Assembly: GCF_014203155.1 (NCBI RefSeq)
Contig: NZ_JACHIK010000001.1
Coordinates: 124,001-188,000 of the forward strand
Length of the DNA: 64,000 nt
Origin: Shinella fusca
Lineage (GTDB): Bacteria > Pseudomonadota > Alphaproteobacteria > Rhizobiales > Rhizobiaceae
Reading direction: 5' to 3'
Position 1 is the stretch's first letter; each line of letters opens with the position of its first letter. The notes beneath the pieces are model-generated. The model saw only the letters and a list, made by a program, of their open reading frames with translations. It searched no databases and was not told the origin of the DNA. Of the stretch, positions 25,493 through 33,838 are shown piece by piece. The position numbers and the translations under genes were made by a program.

Positions 25493-26358
25493 CCGGCGGC
25501 CGCCAGCGGCCCGAAGGACGTGCGGATCATGTCGGCCATGCCGTCGATCGCCGCCCCGCTGCGGCGCGGATTGCGCTTGAGCACGACGCGCGAGGAATCG
25601 ATCGGCGGAAAGCCGTCCGCCGCCGTCAGCTCCCGCGTGCCCGGCGGCAGGGTGCTGCGCGAGAGCGGCGCAACGGCGAGCCCGCTCGTCACCGCCGAGC
25701 GCAGCCCGCCGCTCGTATCGCAGGTATAGGCGATGCGGTAGGGAATCGCGTGCCGCTCCAGCGAGCGCAGCGCAAATTCCCGGCACCAGTTCGACCGCCA
25801 GTAGACCGCGACCGGCATCGGCCGCTCCAGATGCCGGCTATGGGCAACGGACGTGACCCAGACGGTCGGATCGACCGCCAGCACCTCGCCCGAAATGCCG
25901 TCGCACCAGTCGAAGATCACGGCAAGGTCGAGCTTGTCCCCCTCGAGCGCGGCAAGCTGCTGGGCGGTATAGCCGCACAGCACCGTCACCTCCGTTCCCG
26001 GATGGCTGCCGGCGAAGGCGGCGAGCGCGGCGGGCAGGACCGTCTGGTTGTATTCCTCGGGAATGCCGACCCGCACCGGCCCGTCGAGCGGGGCCGTGCG
26101 CATGGCCGCCGTCGTCTCGTCGACGAGGCCGACGATGCGCCGCGCATAGGGCAGGAGCCGCTCGCCGTCCGCCGTCAGCCCCACGCCGCGCGGGCCGCGC
26201 TCGAAGAGCACGGAGCCCACGAAATCCTCCAGCTTGCGCACCTGCATGCTGACGGCCGATTGCGTCCGCCCGAGCCTTTCGGCCGCATGCGTGACGTTTC
26301 CCGCCTGCGCGACGGCAACGAAGATGCGCAGGAGATCGCTTTCGAGAGGAGGATACAT
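25477..26358 (-). CDS. LysR-family regulator divergent from a DUF1127 gene
   Basis: About 293 residues. The N-terminal HTH is LRIFVAVAQAGNVTHAAERL and RTQSAVSMQVRKLEDFVG. The effector domain begins near VRVGIPEEYNQTVLPAAL, with internal WVTSVAHSRHLERPMPV. The ATG at 26358 (MYPPLESDLL) gives the usual distance to the HTH; the frame opens at 26391. It faces a DUF1127 gene across about 100 bp. The arrangement and HTH spelling resemble the second LysR/DUF1127 pair at 41.2-42.4 kb. Ligand unknown. Confidence 0.85.
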   Translation of the reverse strand: MYPPLESDLLRIFVAVAQAGNVTHAAERLGRTQSAVSMQVRKLEDFVGSVLFERGPRGVGLTADGERLLPYARRIVGLVDETTAAMRTAPLDGPVRVGIPEEYNQTVLPAALAAFAGSHPGTEVTVLCGYTAQQLAALEGDKLDLAVIFDWCDGISGEVLAVDPTVWVTSVAHSRHLERPMPVAVYWRSNWCREFALRSLERHAIPYRIAYTCDTSGGLRSAVTSGLAVAPLSRSTLPPGTRELTAADGFPPIDSSRVVLKRNPRRSGAAIDGMADMIRTSFGPLAAAGQAFG

Positions 26359-26455
26359 GGCGCCATCGCTTTTCCTGATACCTGCCATCATCGCTATTCG
26401 TTTGTGAAATGTCTACGGCTTTGCTTGGCTTTGCGCAGAAGGAAAGGCGCAGGGC

Positions 26456-26797
26456 ATGACGATTCTGAGGATGTTGCGGGAAATATGGGAGCACTATCGC
26501 CGGGAAAGGGCGGAACGGGCGGCGCTGCGGCTGCTCGTCGCGCGCGGGGACAGGCGCCTGCTGCGCGATGCCGGGCTGGTACTGACGGATGGGGACCGCT
26601 GCGAGCCCCTGCCGCGAGCGAAAGAGAGGCGCTGGACCGCGCCCCTCATCCGACTGCCGCCACCTTCTCCCCGCAAGCGGGGCGAAGGGGATGGTGCGCC
26701 ATTCTCCCAAAACAACGGGCCTCGGAAGGAAGGAAAAGACCTCGGCTGGTTTCCTTCTCCCCGCCTGCGGGGAGAAGGTGGCCGACAGGCCGGATGA
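26456..26797 (+). CDS. DUF1127 protein with repeat-encoded C-terminal extension
   Basis: 113 residues. The first 60 are DUF1127-like (EIWEHYRRERAERAALRLLV then DRRLLRDAGL), small basic proteins linked to RNA turnover and stress in alphaproteobacteria. From about residue 62 the frame enters a RIME-like palindrome, giving PPSPRKRGEGDGAPF and PSPRLRGEGGRQAG. The natural stop has probably been lost to the repeat. Divergent from the LysR gene at 25477-26358. Confidence 0.6.
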   Translation: MTILRMLREIWEHYRRERAERAALRLLVARGDRRLLRDAGLVLTDGDRCEPLPRAKERRWTAPLIRLPPPSPRKRGEGDGAPFSQNNGPRKEGKDLGWFPSPRLRGEGGRQAG

Positions 26798-26803
26798 GGG
26801 GCA
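26641..26803. repeat. RIME-like palindromic element, copy 3
   Basis: Outer ends GCCCCTCATCCGACTGCCGC and GGCCGGATGAGGGGC, with inner CTTCTCCCCGCCTGCGGGGAG. It supplies the last 50 codons of the DUF1127 gene and ends 8 bp from the VWA gene stop. Confidence 0.8.
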
Positions 26804-26810
26804 ACCCCAC

Positions 26811-28784
26811 TCACTCCGCCTTCTCCCCCGCAAGCCCGCCGGCCAGCCGCACGAGCTTCAGGAACTCCGCCCGGTAGCCGAACGGGTCGCTTCCCCGTGC
26901 CGCTTCCGCCAGCCCGAGGATCGAGCCGTAGGCGTAGTCCTGCAAGGCCGGCACGCCCTTGAGCTTCTGCCCAAAGGCGGCGACGGCGACGGAGAAGCGG
27001 ACGTCGGCGGAGGCGGCATCCACACCGGCGACCGTGTTTGCATCCGTCACCGGCATGGTGACCAGCTCGCTCGTATCGCCGTCCGGCTTTTTCCAGCGCA
27101 TCTTGAGGAACGCGAGCTCGCCGCCGTCCGCAGCCGGCTCCGCCTCCTGCTTCCCGTAGCGCAGCGGATCGTTCAGCACCGCAGGGCTGCCCTTCGGCGT
27201 CACCTCGTAGATCGCGGTGACGCGGTGGCCGGAGCCGATGTCGCCGGCATCCACCTTGTCGTCGTTGAAGTCCTCGCGGTTCAGCGCCCGCGTCTCGTAG
27301 CCGATCAGGCGGTATTCGGATATGCGCGCCGGGTTAAACTCGACCTGGAATTTCACGTCCCTGGCGATGGGGAAGAGCGAGGCGCCCGCCTCCTCCACCA
27401 GCGTCTTCTGCGCTTCGGCGAGCGTGTCGATGTAAGCGGCCGTGCCGTTGCCGTTCTGCGCCAGCGCCTGCATCAGGCCGTCGTTGTAGTTGCCGCGGCC
27501 GAAGCCGAGCACGGAGAGGAAGATACCGCCCTTGCGGCGCGCCTCGATGAGGCGCTTCAGGTCCTCGTCGCTCGAAGCGCCGACATTGAAATCGCCGTCC
27601 GTCGCCAGCATGACGCGGTTGACGCCGTCCTTCCGGAACGCTTTCTCCGCCAGCCTGTAGGCCGTTTCGATCCCCTCCGCGCCGGCCGTCGAGCCGCCCG
27701 GCTGGAGATCGTCGATGGCGTCGAGGATCTTTTCCCGCTCCTTCGCCGCGGTCGGCTCCAGCACCACGCCGGCATTGCCGGCATAGGTGACGATCGACAC
27801 CGTGTCCGTATCCTTCAGCTTGCCGACGAGCAGGCGGAAGGCGCTCTTCAGGAGCGGCAGCTTGTCCGGCGTGTCCATGGAGCCCGAGACGTCGATGAGG
27901 AAGACGAGATTGGCGGCCGGCTCATCCGCCGGCACCATGTCGAAGCCCTTGATGCCGATATGCAAAAGCTCCGTGTTCCTGTTCCACGGCGTCGGCATGA
28001 CGGTGACGGTGGCGTTGAACGGCGTTTCCGCCGTCTCGGGTCCTTTCCAGTCGTAGGGGAAATAGTTGACCAGCTCCTCGACGCGCACGGAATCGGGGTC
28101 CGGCAGGCTGCCGGACAGCAGCGAACGGCGGACATAGGAGTAGGAGGCCGTATCGACATCCGCCGAGAAGGTGGAGACAGGATCGGTCGCGACGCTCTTC
28201 ACCGGGTTCGGATCGGCCGAGGCGAAGCGCTCGCGGTTTTCCGCCGGCAGCGGCATAGCATCGGAAGGCTGCATCGCCATCCGGCTCAGGCTCTGCACGG
28301 TGGCGGCCCCGCCGACCGCCAGCGGTTCCGGCATGGCGGCAACGGCCTCCTCCTCGCGGCTTTCGGCAAGCGGCGCGGGCTCGGCGCTATCGGCCGCGAC
28401 CTTCATCTCCGCTTTCGCCTTTTCCGCGACCTGCCTGCGGGCGCGCTGCTCTTCATCCGCCGGCTTTGCAGCAATCGTCGTCTGCGCGTCGAGCGTGACC
28501 GTGCCGCTCTTCACCAGTTCGTAGGTGACAAGGCCCGCGGCGGGCACTACGAGGAGAGTGGCAAGGGCCGAGCCGGCCAGAAATCTGCGGTTCATGATGG
28601 GGCTCCATATCCGGTTGAAGATGGAGCTTCGACGCCCGCCGGCGGCCGAACCTTGGGGGGCATCCGATGTTTTTTCCGCCCCGTGGAAAGCCTGCATGGC
28701 GGCGGCGAGCGCCGCGGCCCGGGCCGAGGCGTCGGCCGCCGGCGGGGTGCGGCGGGAAAGTCTGTTAAGGTCGAATTCGGTCAT
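26811..28784 (-). CDS. Membrane-anchored von Willebrand factor type A protein (YfbK-like)
   Basis: 657 residues. The short cytoplasmic N-terminus (MTEFDLNRLSRRTPPAADAS) precedes one membrane helix (RRFLAGSALATLLVVPAAGL, about residues 67-86). A charged linker, a vWF N-terminal domain (DVDTASYSYVRRSLLSGSLP) and a VWA domain with MIDAS motif LIDVSGSMDTPDK follow, then a DUF3520-like C-terminus. The frame is open far upstream to 29219 as a shadow of the sigma gene. The ATG at 28784 has GGAAGGACGG before it and follows the sigma stop by 14 bp. Pairing with an ECF sigma factor suggests envelope-stress surveillance, an inference. Confidence 0.88.
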   Translation of the reverse strand: MTEFDLNRLSRRTPPAADASARAAALAAAMQAFHGAEKTSDAPQGSAAGGRRSSIFNRIWSPIMNRRFLAGSALATLLVVPAAGLVTYELVKSGTVTLDAQTTIAAKPADEEQRARRQVAEKAKAEMKVAADSAEPAPLAESREEEAVAAMPEPLAVGGAATVQSLSRMAMQPSDAMPLPAENRERFASADPNPVKSVATDPVSTFSADVDTASYSYVRRSLLSGSLPDPDSVRVEELVNYFPYDWKGPETAETPFNATVTVMPTPWNRNTELLHIGIKGFDMVPADEPAANLVFLIDVSGSMDTPDKLPLLKSAFRLLVGKLKDTDTVSIVTYAGNAGVVLEPTAAKEREKILDAIDDLQPGGSTAGAEGIETAYRLAEKAFRKDGVNRVMLATDGDFNVGASSDEDLKRLIEARRKGGIFLSVLGFGRGNYNDGLMQALAQNGNGTAAYIDTLAEAQKTLVEEAGASLFPIARDVKFQVEFNPARISEYRLIGYETRALNREDFNDDKVDAGDIGSGHRVTAIYEVTPKGSPAVLNDPLRYGKQEAEPAADGGELAFLKMRWKKPDGDTSELVTMPVTDANTVAGVDAASADVRFSVAVAAFGQKLKGVPALQDYAYGSILGLAEAARGSDPFGYRAEFLKLVRLAGGLAGEKAE

Positions 28785-28798
28785 CGTCCGTCCTTCCG

Positions 28799-29320
28799 TC
28801 ACGCGGCCGCATCGCGCAAAAGCACCTTCAGGCGCTTGCGGGCCTCGTGCACATGCCAGGAAATCGTCGTTTCGGCGCAGCCGAGCACATCGGCCGCCGC
28901 CGCGTGGCTGAGCCCCTCGCCGTAGATGAGCAGCACGGCGTCGCGCTGCTTTTCGGGAAGCTGGCGCACGGCCTCCCACAGCGCCTCGCCGGCATCCTCG
29001 TCGGGTCCGCTCTCCAGAACGGCTTTCTCGCGCGAATAGGCGGCCTCGCGCCATTCGGCGCGGCGGCGCTTGCGCATCTGGTCGCGCGCGGCATTCAGCG
29101 TCACCGTATAGAGCCAGGTGCCGAAGCGGCTCGCCCCCTTGAAGCCGCGGATGGCGCCGGCAAGGCGTATGCACACCTCCTGCGCCACGTCCTCGGCATC
29201 CTGCCGGTCGCCGCACCACCGCCAGGCGACGGCATGGATGAAATCATAGCGGCTCTCGACCAGCGCGGCGAAGGCCTGCCTGTCTCCCGAAGCCGCCTTC
29301 TCGACGAGTTCTGTTTCCAC
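28799..29320 (-). CDS. ECF-type RNA polymerase sigma factor
   Basis: About 173 residues. Region 2 is HAVAWRWCGDRQDAEDVAQE and FKGASRFGTWLYTVTLNAAR; region 4 is LPEKQRDAVLLIYGEGLSHA and CAETTISWHVHEARKRLK. The GTG at 29320 with GGGATGG upstream fits family length; a GTG at 29386 would add 22 residues. No zinc anti-sigma gene is adjacent. The downstream VWA protein with its N-terminal cytoplasmic segment and single helix is the likeliest regulator. Confidence 0.88.
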   Translation of the reverse strand: METELVEKAASGDRQAFAALVESRYDFIHAVAWRWCGDRQDAEDVAQEVCIRLAGAIRGFKGASRFGTWLYTVTLNAARDQMRKRRRAEWREAAYSREKAVLESGPDEDAGEALWEAVRQLPEKQRDAVLLIYGEGLSHAAAADVLGCAETTISWHVHEARKRLKVLLRDAAA

Positions 29321-29398
29321 GGGTCCATCCCGGTTGGTGCACACTTCCTTCAGACGTGCGCCGCAGGGCAATCCTTGGGCATGCACCCGATTATTTTT

Positions 29399-30151
29399 TC
29401 ACGGCGGCAGGTTTTTCACGACGGCGATGATCGTGCCCATCACGGCATTGCGGTCGTGCCGCCGGATTTCCGGGGAATAGAGGCTGGAAATGCTACCGTC
29501 GAGGAAGAGCGCGTCGCGGCAGCCGAGCCGGTCGCGGAAGAGCGTGGCGAAATCGAAAAAGCGCACAGGATCGTTCGACAGGACGAAGGCGACGCGCCCG
29601 TCCGGCAGGATGCCGACGCCGTTGCGGATCTGGAGGCTCGTGCCGTCCGGCAGGAAGCGCGGGTGGATCTTCCCGTCGATCACCAGCATCGGCCCCGACT
29701 GCGTCGCCTCGCGCGGCGCGATCCCCGCGCCCGCAAAGGCCTCCGTCTCCATCACGCCCGCCTTGCCGCCGTCCACCCAGAAGACGCCGTTCGGCTTCAG
29801 GAAGAAATTGCCGAAGGCATCGCCGCGATTGAGCGCCCCGGTCTCATGGCCCTGCTCCACCAGCAAACCCACCGGCCCGTAGTCCGGATGGTACATGCCG
29901 CCGTTCATGGCGAAGCTCATATATTCCCGGTTGCGCAGAAGATGCGTGTTGAGCCGGTCATACGTCGCCCCGCTCCCGCCCAGCGCCGCCGCCCCGAAGA
30001 GCCGGATCGTATCCGTCGCCGGGTCGAAGGTGCAGACGGTGTAGCGGGCGGACTGATGCACCGCCTCGGCGCATTTCGGCGGTTCGGCCATGGCTGGCTC
30101 CCGGAAGGCAAACGCGGCAACGAGAAGGGTGAAGATCGGAAAGAAGCGCAT
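29399..30151 (-). CDS. Secreted phosphodiester glycosidase-like protein (NAGPA/DUF2233 fold)
   Basis: 250 residues with a signal peptide (MRFFPIFTLLVAAFAF, cleavage near AMA). Family motifs are FAMNGGMYHPDYGPVGLLVE, GNFFLKPNGVFWVD, ATQSGPMLVIDGKIHPRF and CRDALFLDGSISSLYSP. Members cleave N-acetylglucosamine phosphodiesters or related envelope sugars. An ATG five codons upstream (30166) is possible. It is the nearest gene downstream of the Fe-S gene; no operon evidence links it to the sigma/VWA pair. Confidence 0.82.
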   Translation of the reverse strand: MRFFPIFTLLVAAFAFREPAMAEPPKCAEAVHQSARYTVCTFDPATDTIRLFGAAALGGSGATYDRLNTHLLRNREYMSFAMNGGMYHPDYGPVGLLVEQGHETGALNRGDAFGNFFLKPNGVFWVDGGKAGVMETEAFAGAGIAPREATQSGPMLVIDGKIHPRFLPDGTSLQIRNGVGILPDGRVAFVLSNDPVRFFDFATLFRDRLGCRDALFLDGSISSLYSPEIRRHDRNAVMGTIIAVVKNLPP

Positions 30152-30204
30152 ATCGCACAGGATCATAAGCCAATGCGGCAAAACTAGTGGAAGCCCGGAA
30201 AAGG

Positions 30205-30897
30205 TCAAAGCGACAGCGCGGCCATATGGAACCGCAATTGCGCCGCCTCGTAGCGATAGCCGGCGCCGACGGGACAGGCGGCGCGGGCGAGACAGCCGGC
30301 GGCCATGCAGCCGGCATTCCCTTCCGGCGTGCGCAGATGGGCGCGGCAGGCGGATACGTCGAAGGCATCCGGCCGAACGGCGCCGACGGGACAGACGGTG
30401 AGGCAGGGCTTGTCCGGACAGATGTCGCAGGGATGCGGCGCGTGCGATGCCGGCTCCGCCTCGATAGGCTCGGCAAAGCCCAGAGCGCCGCGATAGCCGT
30501 GCCAGAGGCCGTAGACGGGGTGGATGAGGATGCCGAGCGGCGAGGCCTTCAGGCCTTCCGCGCGCATCGCCCAGCGCTGGAAGGGTTGCCATGGAGGATC
30601 CGAGGGGAACCAGACGGCCGCGCCCGCCGCCGCCGCCACGGGGCGAAGCACCGCCTTCGACCAGGCATCGAGCGGGTCGCTGCCGCCCCGGTCGGGCAGG
30701 CCCTCGCGCCAGCGCGAAAAGGCCGGCCACAGGGAACTGCCGATATTGCCGACGAGCGCGATGCCGGCGGCGGGGCGACCGTCGGCAAGCGCCGGGGCGG
30801 CCTCGCCGCCTGCGAAATCGACGGTGCCGCGCAAAAAAAGACCGTGCGGCGCGAGCGCCGCACGGATGGCTTCGAGATCGGGGCGAGACGGCCTCAC
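30205..30897 (-). CDS. Double [4Fe-4S] cluster protein (QueG-like ferredoxin domain)
   Basis: 230 residues. The C-terminal third carries two cysteine sets: CDICPDKPCLTVCPVGAVRP, and CRAHL...GCMAAGCLARAACPVG. The N-terminal two-thirds resemble the substrate domain of epoxyqueuosine reductase relatives. It starts with GTG at 30897, overlapping by GTGA a short frame that follows the MttB-family gene, so it is co-transcribed with it. Its best guess is an electron carrier for reductive activation of the corrinoid protein; this is inferred from position. Confidence 0.75.
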   Translation of the reverse strand: MRPSRPDLEAIRAALAPHGLFLRGTVDFAGGEAAPALADGRPAAGIALVGNIGSSLWPAFSRWREGLPDRGGSDPLDAWSKAVLRPVAAAAGAAVWFPSDPPWQPFQRWAMRAEGLKASPLGILIHPVYGLWHGYRGALGFAEPIEAEPASHAPHPCDICPDKPCLTVCPVGAVRPDAFDVSACRAHLRTPEGNAGCMAAGCLARAACPVGAGYRYEAAQLRFHMAALSL

Positions 30898-30953
30898 CGG
30901 GTCACGTCTCCCTTGAGTTCGTAGTGGGGGCGCCAGACTTCCTTCTGGATCAT
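30894..30953 (-). CDS. Possible 19-codon coupled ORF between mttB-like and Fe-S genes
   Basis: MIQKEVWRPHYELKGDVTR, ending in a TGA that overlaps the GTG of the Fe-S gene. The frame is the same as the MttB-like gene and stays open all the way back to its TGA (36 sense codons). A GGTGG lies 6 nt before the ATG. It may only couple translation. Confidence 0.3.
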   Translation of the reverse strand: MIQKEVWRPHYELKGDVTR

Positions 30954-31004
30954 GTCCGCCACCCGCACCGCTCCGCCTTGCTCCCTGGCGCGGTCGGGAC
31001 CCTT

Positions 31005-32576
31005 TCAGGTGAACGCGTCGGGCATCGATTCCTTGCGCTTGGCGACATAGTCCTTGAGCGCGTCGTCGATGGCCGGGTCGAGATAGGGCGCCTCGTAGCT
31101 CTCCAGCCAGGTGCGGCAGAGCGCATTGGCGCGTTCCTCGATGCGCTTCTGGCCTTCGATCTCCCACTGCTCGAACGAGTTGTTGTCGGCGAGCGGCGAG
31201 CGGTAGAACGCCGTCTGGAAGTTGGCCTGGGTATGGGCGCAGCCGAGATAGTGGCTGCCCGGGCCGACCTCGCGGATGGCGTCGAGCGCCTGCGCGGTCT
31301 CCGAAAGGTCGATGCCCTCGGCGAACTTCTGCTGCATGCCGAGCTGGTCCTGGTCGATCATGAACTTCTCGTAGGAGGCGACGAGGCCGCCTTCGAGCCA
31401 GCCGGCCGCGTGCAGCACGAAATTCGTGCCGGCAAGCAGCGTCATGTTCAGCGTGTTGGCCGATTCATGGGCGGCCTGCGCATCCGGGACCTTCGAGCCG
31501 CACAGCGAGCCGCCGGTACGGAACGGCAGGCCGAGACGGCGGGCGAGCTGCGCCGCGCCGTAGGAGACGAGCGAGGGTTCGGGCGAGCCGAAGGTCGGCG
31601 CGCCCGACTGCATGGAGATCGAGGCGGCGAAGGTGCCGAACAGCACCGGCGCACCCTTGCGGATGAGCTGGGTGAAGGAGGCGCCGGCGAGAACCTCGGC
31701 GAGGATCTGCGTCAGCGTGCCGGCGACGGTGACCGGGCTCATGGCGCCCGACAGGATGAACGGTGAGACGACGCAGGCCTGGTTGTGGCGGGCATAGACC
31801 TTCAGCGCGCCCACCATGGTCTCGTCGAAGACCATCGGCGAGTTGGCGTTGATGAGGTTGAGCGTGACCGTGTTCTTCTCGACGAAATCCTCGCCGAAGA
31901 CGAGCTTGGCCATGGCGATCGTGTCTTCGGCGCGCTCCGGCGCGGTGACCGAGCCCATGAACGGCTTGTCGGAATATTTGATGTGCGTGTAGACCATGTC
32001 CAGGTGACGCTTGTTCACCGGAACGTCCACCGGCTCGCAGACCGTGCCGCCCGAGGAATGCATGGACGGCGCCATGTAGGCGAGCTTCACGAAGTTGCGG
32101 AAGTCCTCGATGGTCGCATAGCGGCGGTTGCCCTCGAGGTCGCGCACGAAGGGCGGGCCGTAAACGGGCGCGAAGACGGTGGCCTTGCCGCCGATATGGG
32201 CGTTGCGCTCGGCGTTGCGGGCATGCCAGGTGAAGTCGGACGGCGCGGTCTTCAGCAGTTCGCGGCAGAGGCCCTTGGGGAAGTGCACGCGCTCGCCCTT
32301 GACGTCGGCGCCGGCCTCCTTCCAGAGCTGCAGCGCTTCCGGATCGTCGCGGAATTCGATGCCGATCTCTTCCAGCACCCGGTCGGCATTGCGCTCGATC
32401 AGCGTCAGGCCTTCCTCGTCGAGAACCTCGTATTCCCTGATCTTGCGGGTAATGTAGGGCAGCGACGGGCCGGGACCGCCCCCCGTACGCGATGCGCGGC
32501 GCGCAGCCGCACCCCGCCCCTCACGCGAACGGCGACCGCCGCCCTCGCTTGCCGCCTGCTGAATGTCCTCGGTCAT
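31005..32576 (-). CDS. MttB-family (COG5598) corrinoid-dependent methyltransferase, non-pyrrolysine
   Basis: 523 residues related to trimethylamine methyltransferase MttB. The frame has no internal amber codon, so it belongs to the large non-pyrrolysine group that includes glycine betaine, proline betaine and carnitine demethylases. The enzyme should move a methyl group from a quaternary amine to the Co(I) corrinoid protein encoded divergently at 32916. Recognisable parts are NADRVLEEIGIEFRDDPEAL, GTVCEPVDVPVNKRHLDM and FGSPEPSLVSYGAAQLARRL. The first 38 residues are a Gly/Arg-rich tail (GGGRRSREGRGAAARRASR) outside the barrel fold. Substrate inferred only from the nearby betaine transporter and BHMT-type gene. 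Confidence 0.92.
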   Translation of the reverse strand: MTEDIQQAASEGGGRRSREGRGAAARRASRTGGGPGPSLPYITRKIREYEVLDEEGLTLIERNADRVLEEIGIEFRDDPEALQLWKEAGADVKGERVHFPKGLCRELLKTAPSDFTWHARNAERNAHIGGKATVFAPVYGPPFVRDLEGNRRYATIEDFRNFVKLAYMAPSMHSSGGTVCEPVDVPVNKRHLDMVYTHIKYSDKPFMGSVTAPERAEDTIAMAKLVFGEDFVEKNTVTLNLINANSPMVFDETMVGALKVYARHNQACVVSPFILSGAMSPVTVAGTLTQILAEVLAGASFTQLIRKGAPVLFGTFAASISMQSGAPTFGSPEPSLVSYGAAQLARRLGLPFRTGGSLCGSKVPDAQAAHESANTLNMTLLAGTNFVLHAAGWLEGGLVASYEKFMIDQDQLGMQQKFAEGIDLSETAQALDAIREVGPGSHYLGCAHTQANFQTAFYRSPLADNNSFEQWEIEGQKRIEERANALCRTWLESYEAPYLDPAIDDALKDYVAKRKESMPDAFT

Positions 32577-32915
32577 GATCCGTCTTCCTTGTCGTTCGTG
32601 CGCCGGAACGCGCCACTCGTCCTATGCTAGCAAGCCGTCGGGGCGGGGCGGTTCTCAATGCGCCAAGCGGTGGCGCACGCTGGATACCTTCCCGGCCGCA
32701 AAACCATAGCGGGCCGGCCCATGCAAATGTAGCGCCATTGCTTTGTTTGGACTGTCAATTCACGGCTTTCGGCGTTATGGATGAAACAAGCGCCGGGCTG
32801 GTCGCTTTTTGCTGTATGCGACGTCGTTTTCAACACCGGGTTCGCACCGCAGGAAAGCTATTCCTGTTGACGGAGCTTGCCAATGGCACGCGCAATGGAG
32901 ACGAGGAAACCCACC
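32577..32915. promoter_or_regulatory. Divergent control region between mttB-like and corrinoid protein genes
   Basis: 339 bp without a gene. It holds a perfect dyad TGCGCCA-N5-TGGCGCA at 32659-32677, fitting a T-N11-A type LysR or similar operator, and an A/T-rich stretch near 32720-32770. Both transcripts of the demethylation cluster probably start here. Confidence 0.6.
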
Positions 32916-33611
32916 ATGTCTGACGACGAAATCATTCTCGCCGATCTCTCCGACGAAGAACTCGTGCAGCAGATGCACGACGACCTCTACGACGGCCTCA
33001 AGGAAGAGATCGAAGAGGGCACCAATATCCTGCTCGAGCGCGGCTGGGCCCCCTACAACATCCTTACCGAAGCCCTCGTCGAAGGCATGCGCATCGTCGG
33101 CATCGACTTCCGTGACGGCATCCTCTTCGTTCCGGAAGTGCTGCTTTCGGCCAACGCGATGAAGGCCGGCATGCATATCCTGCGTCCGCTGCTCGCCGCC
33201 ACCGGCGCGCCGAAGCAGGGCAAGATGGTCATCGGCACCGTCAAGGGCGACATCCACGACATCGGCAAGAACCTCGTCGGCATGATGATGGAAGGCGCCG
33301 GCTTCGACGTCATCGACCTCGGCATCAACAACCCGGTCGAGAACTACCTCGAAGCCATCGAGCGCGAGCAGCCCGACATCCTCGGCATGTCCGCCCTGCT
33401 GACGACCACCATGCCCTACATGAAGGTCGTCATCGACACGATGAAGGAAAAGGGCCTGCGCGACGACTACGTCGTTCTCGTCGGCGGCGCGCCGCTGAAC
33501 GAGGAATTCGGCAAGGCCGTCGGCGCCGACGCCTACTGCCGCGACGCGGCCGTGGCCGTCGAAACCGCCAAGGAATTCATGAAGCGCAAGCACAACATGC
33601 TTGCCGGCTGA
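32916..33611 (+). CDS. Corrinoid protein (MtbC/MttC family)
   Basis: 231 residues. The N-terminal helical cap (MSDDEIILADLSDEELVQQM to about residue 90) is followed by the B12-binding domain with the cobalt-ligand motif GDIHDIGKNL (His114) and the lower-ligand signatures MSALLTTTMPYM and VLVGGAPLNEEF. It carries methyl groups between the MttB-like and methyl-THF transferases. The ATG at 32916 has GAGGAAA upstream; two earlier in-frame ATGs (32883, 32895) would add up to 11 residues. A hairpin follows the gene. Confidence 0.95.
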   Translation: MSDDEIILADLSDEELVQQMHDDLYDGLKEEIEEGTNILLERGWAPYNILTEALVEGMRIVGIDFRDGILFVPEVLLSANAMKAGMHILRPLLAATGAPKQGKMVIGTVKGDIHDIGKNLVGMMMEGAGFDVIDLGINNPVENYLEAIEREQPDILGMSALLTTTMPYMKVVIDTMKEKGLRDDYVVLVGGAPLNEEFGKAVGADAYCRDAAVAVETAKEFMKRKHNMLAG

Positions 33612-33621
33612 CAGGAAATTC

Positions 33622-33650
33622 GACGGCGCCGGTCTTGAACCGGCGCCGTC
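33622..33650 (+). terminator. Hairpin after the corrinoid protein gene
   Basis: Perfect 12-bp stem GACGGCGCCGGT / ACCGGCGCCGTC with a 5-nt loop. No T run follows, so it may attenuate or protect the mRNA end instead of fully terminating. Confidence 0.65.
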
Positions 33651-33662
33651 CGTTCACGACCT

Positions 33663-33821
33663 TTAGTTTGCGGCACGTTCGACACTGCGGCCCGCGTCCT
33701 GCGTCGCATCGACGGCATTGGCCGTATCCCGACCGATTCCGCGAATGGTGTTTCCGCAGGCGCTGAGCGCCAGAAGCGCCGCGAGAACGATGCTGATCCT
33801 GGTCAGGTTTGTCCCAGTCAT
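33663..33821 (-). CDS. Entericidin-like small lipoprotein
   Basis: 52 residues: MTGTNLTRISIVLAALLALS, a lipobox LSAC with lipidated Cys, then GNTIRGIGRDTANAVDA and an amphipathic tail. This matches the EcnA/EcnB entericidin family, small outer-membrane-directed lipoproteins induced in stationary phase. It lies antisense within the C1 cluster, between the corrinoid protein and DUF1638 genes, with its start 18 bp from the DUF1638 start on the other strand. Confidence 0.85.
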   Translation of the reverse strand: MTGTNLTRISIVLAALLALSACGNTIRGIGRDTANAVDATQDAGRSVERAAN

Positions 33822-33838
33822 GGTCGGAGTCCCTCTTG

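Noticed and set aside
31005-32576. Possible pyrrolysine (amber) codon in the MttB-family gene
   Set aside because: The frame is continuous for 523 codons with no internal TAG, and no pyl genes are visible in the window.
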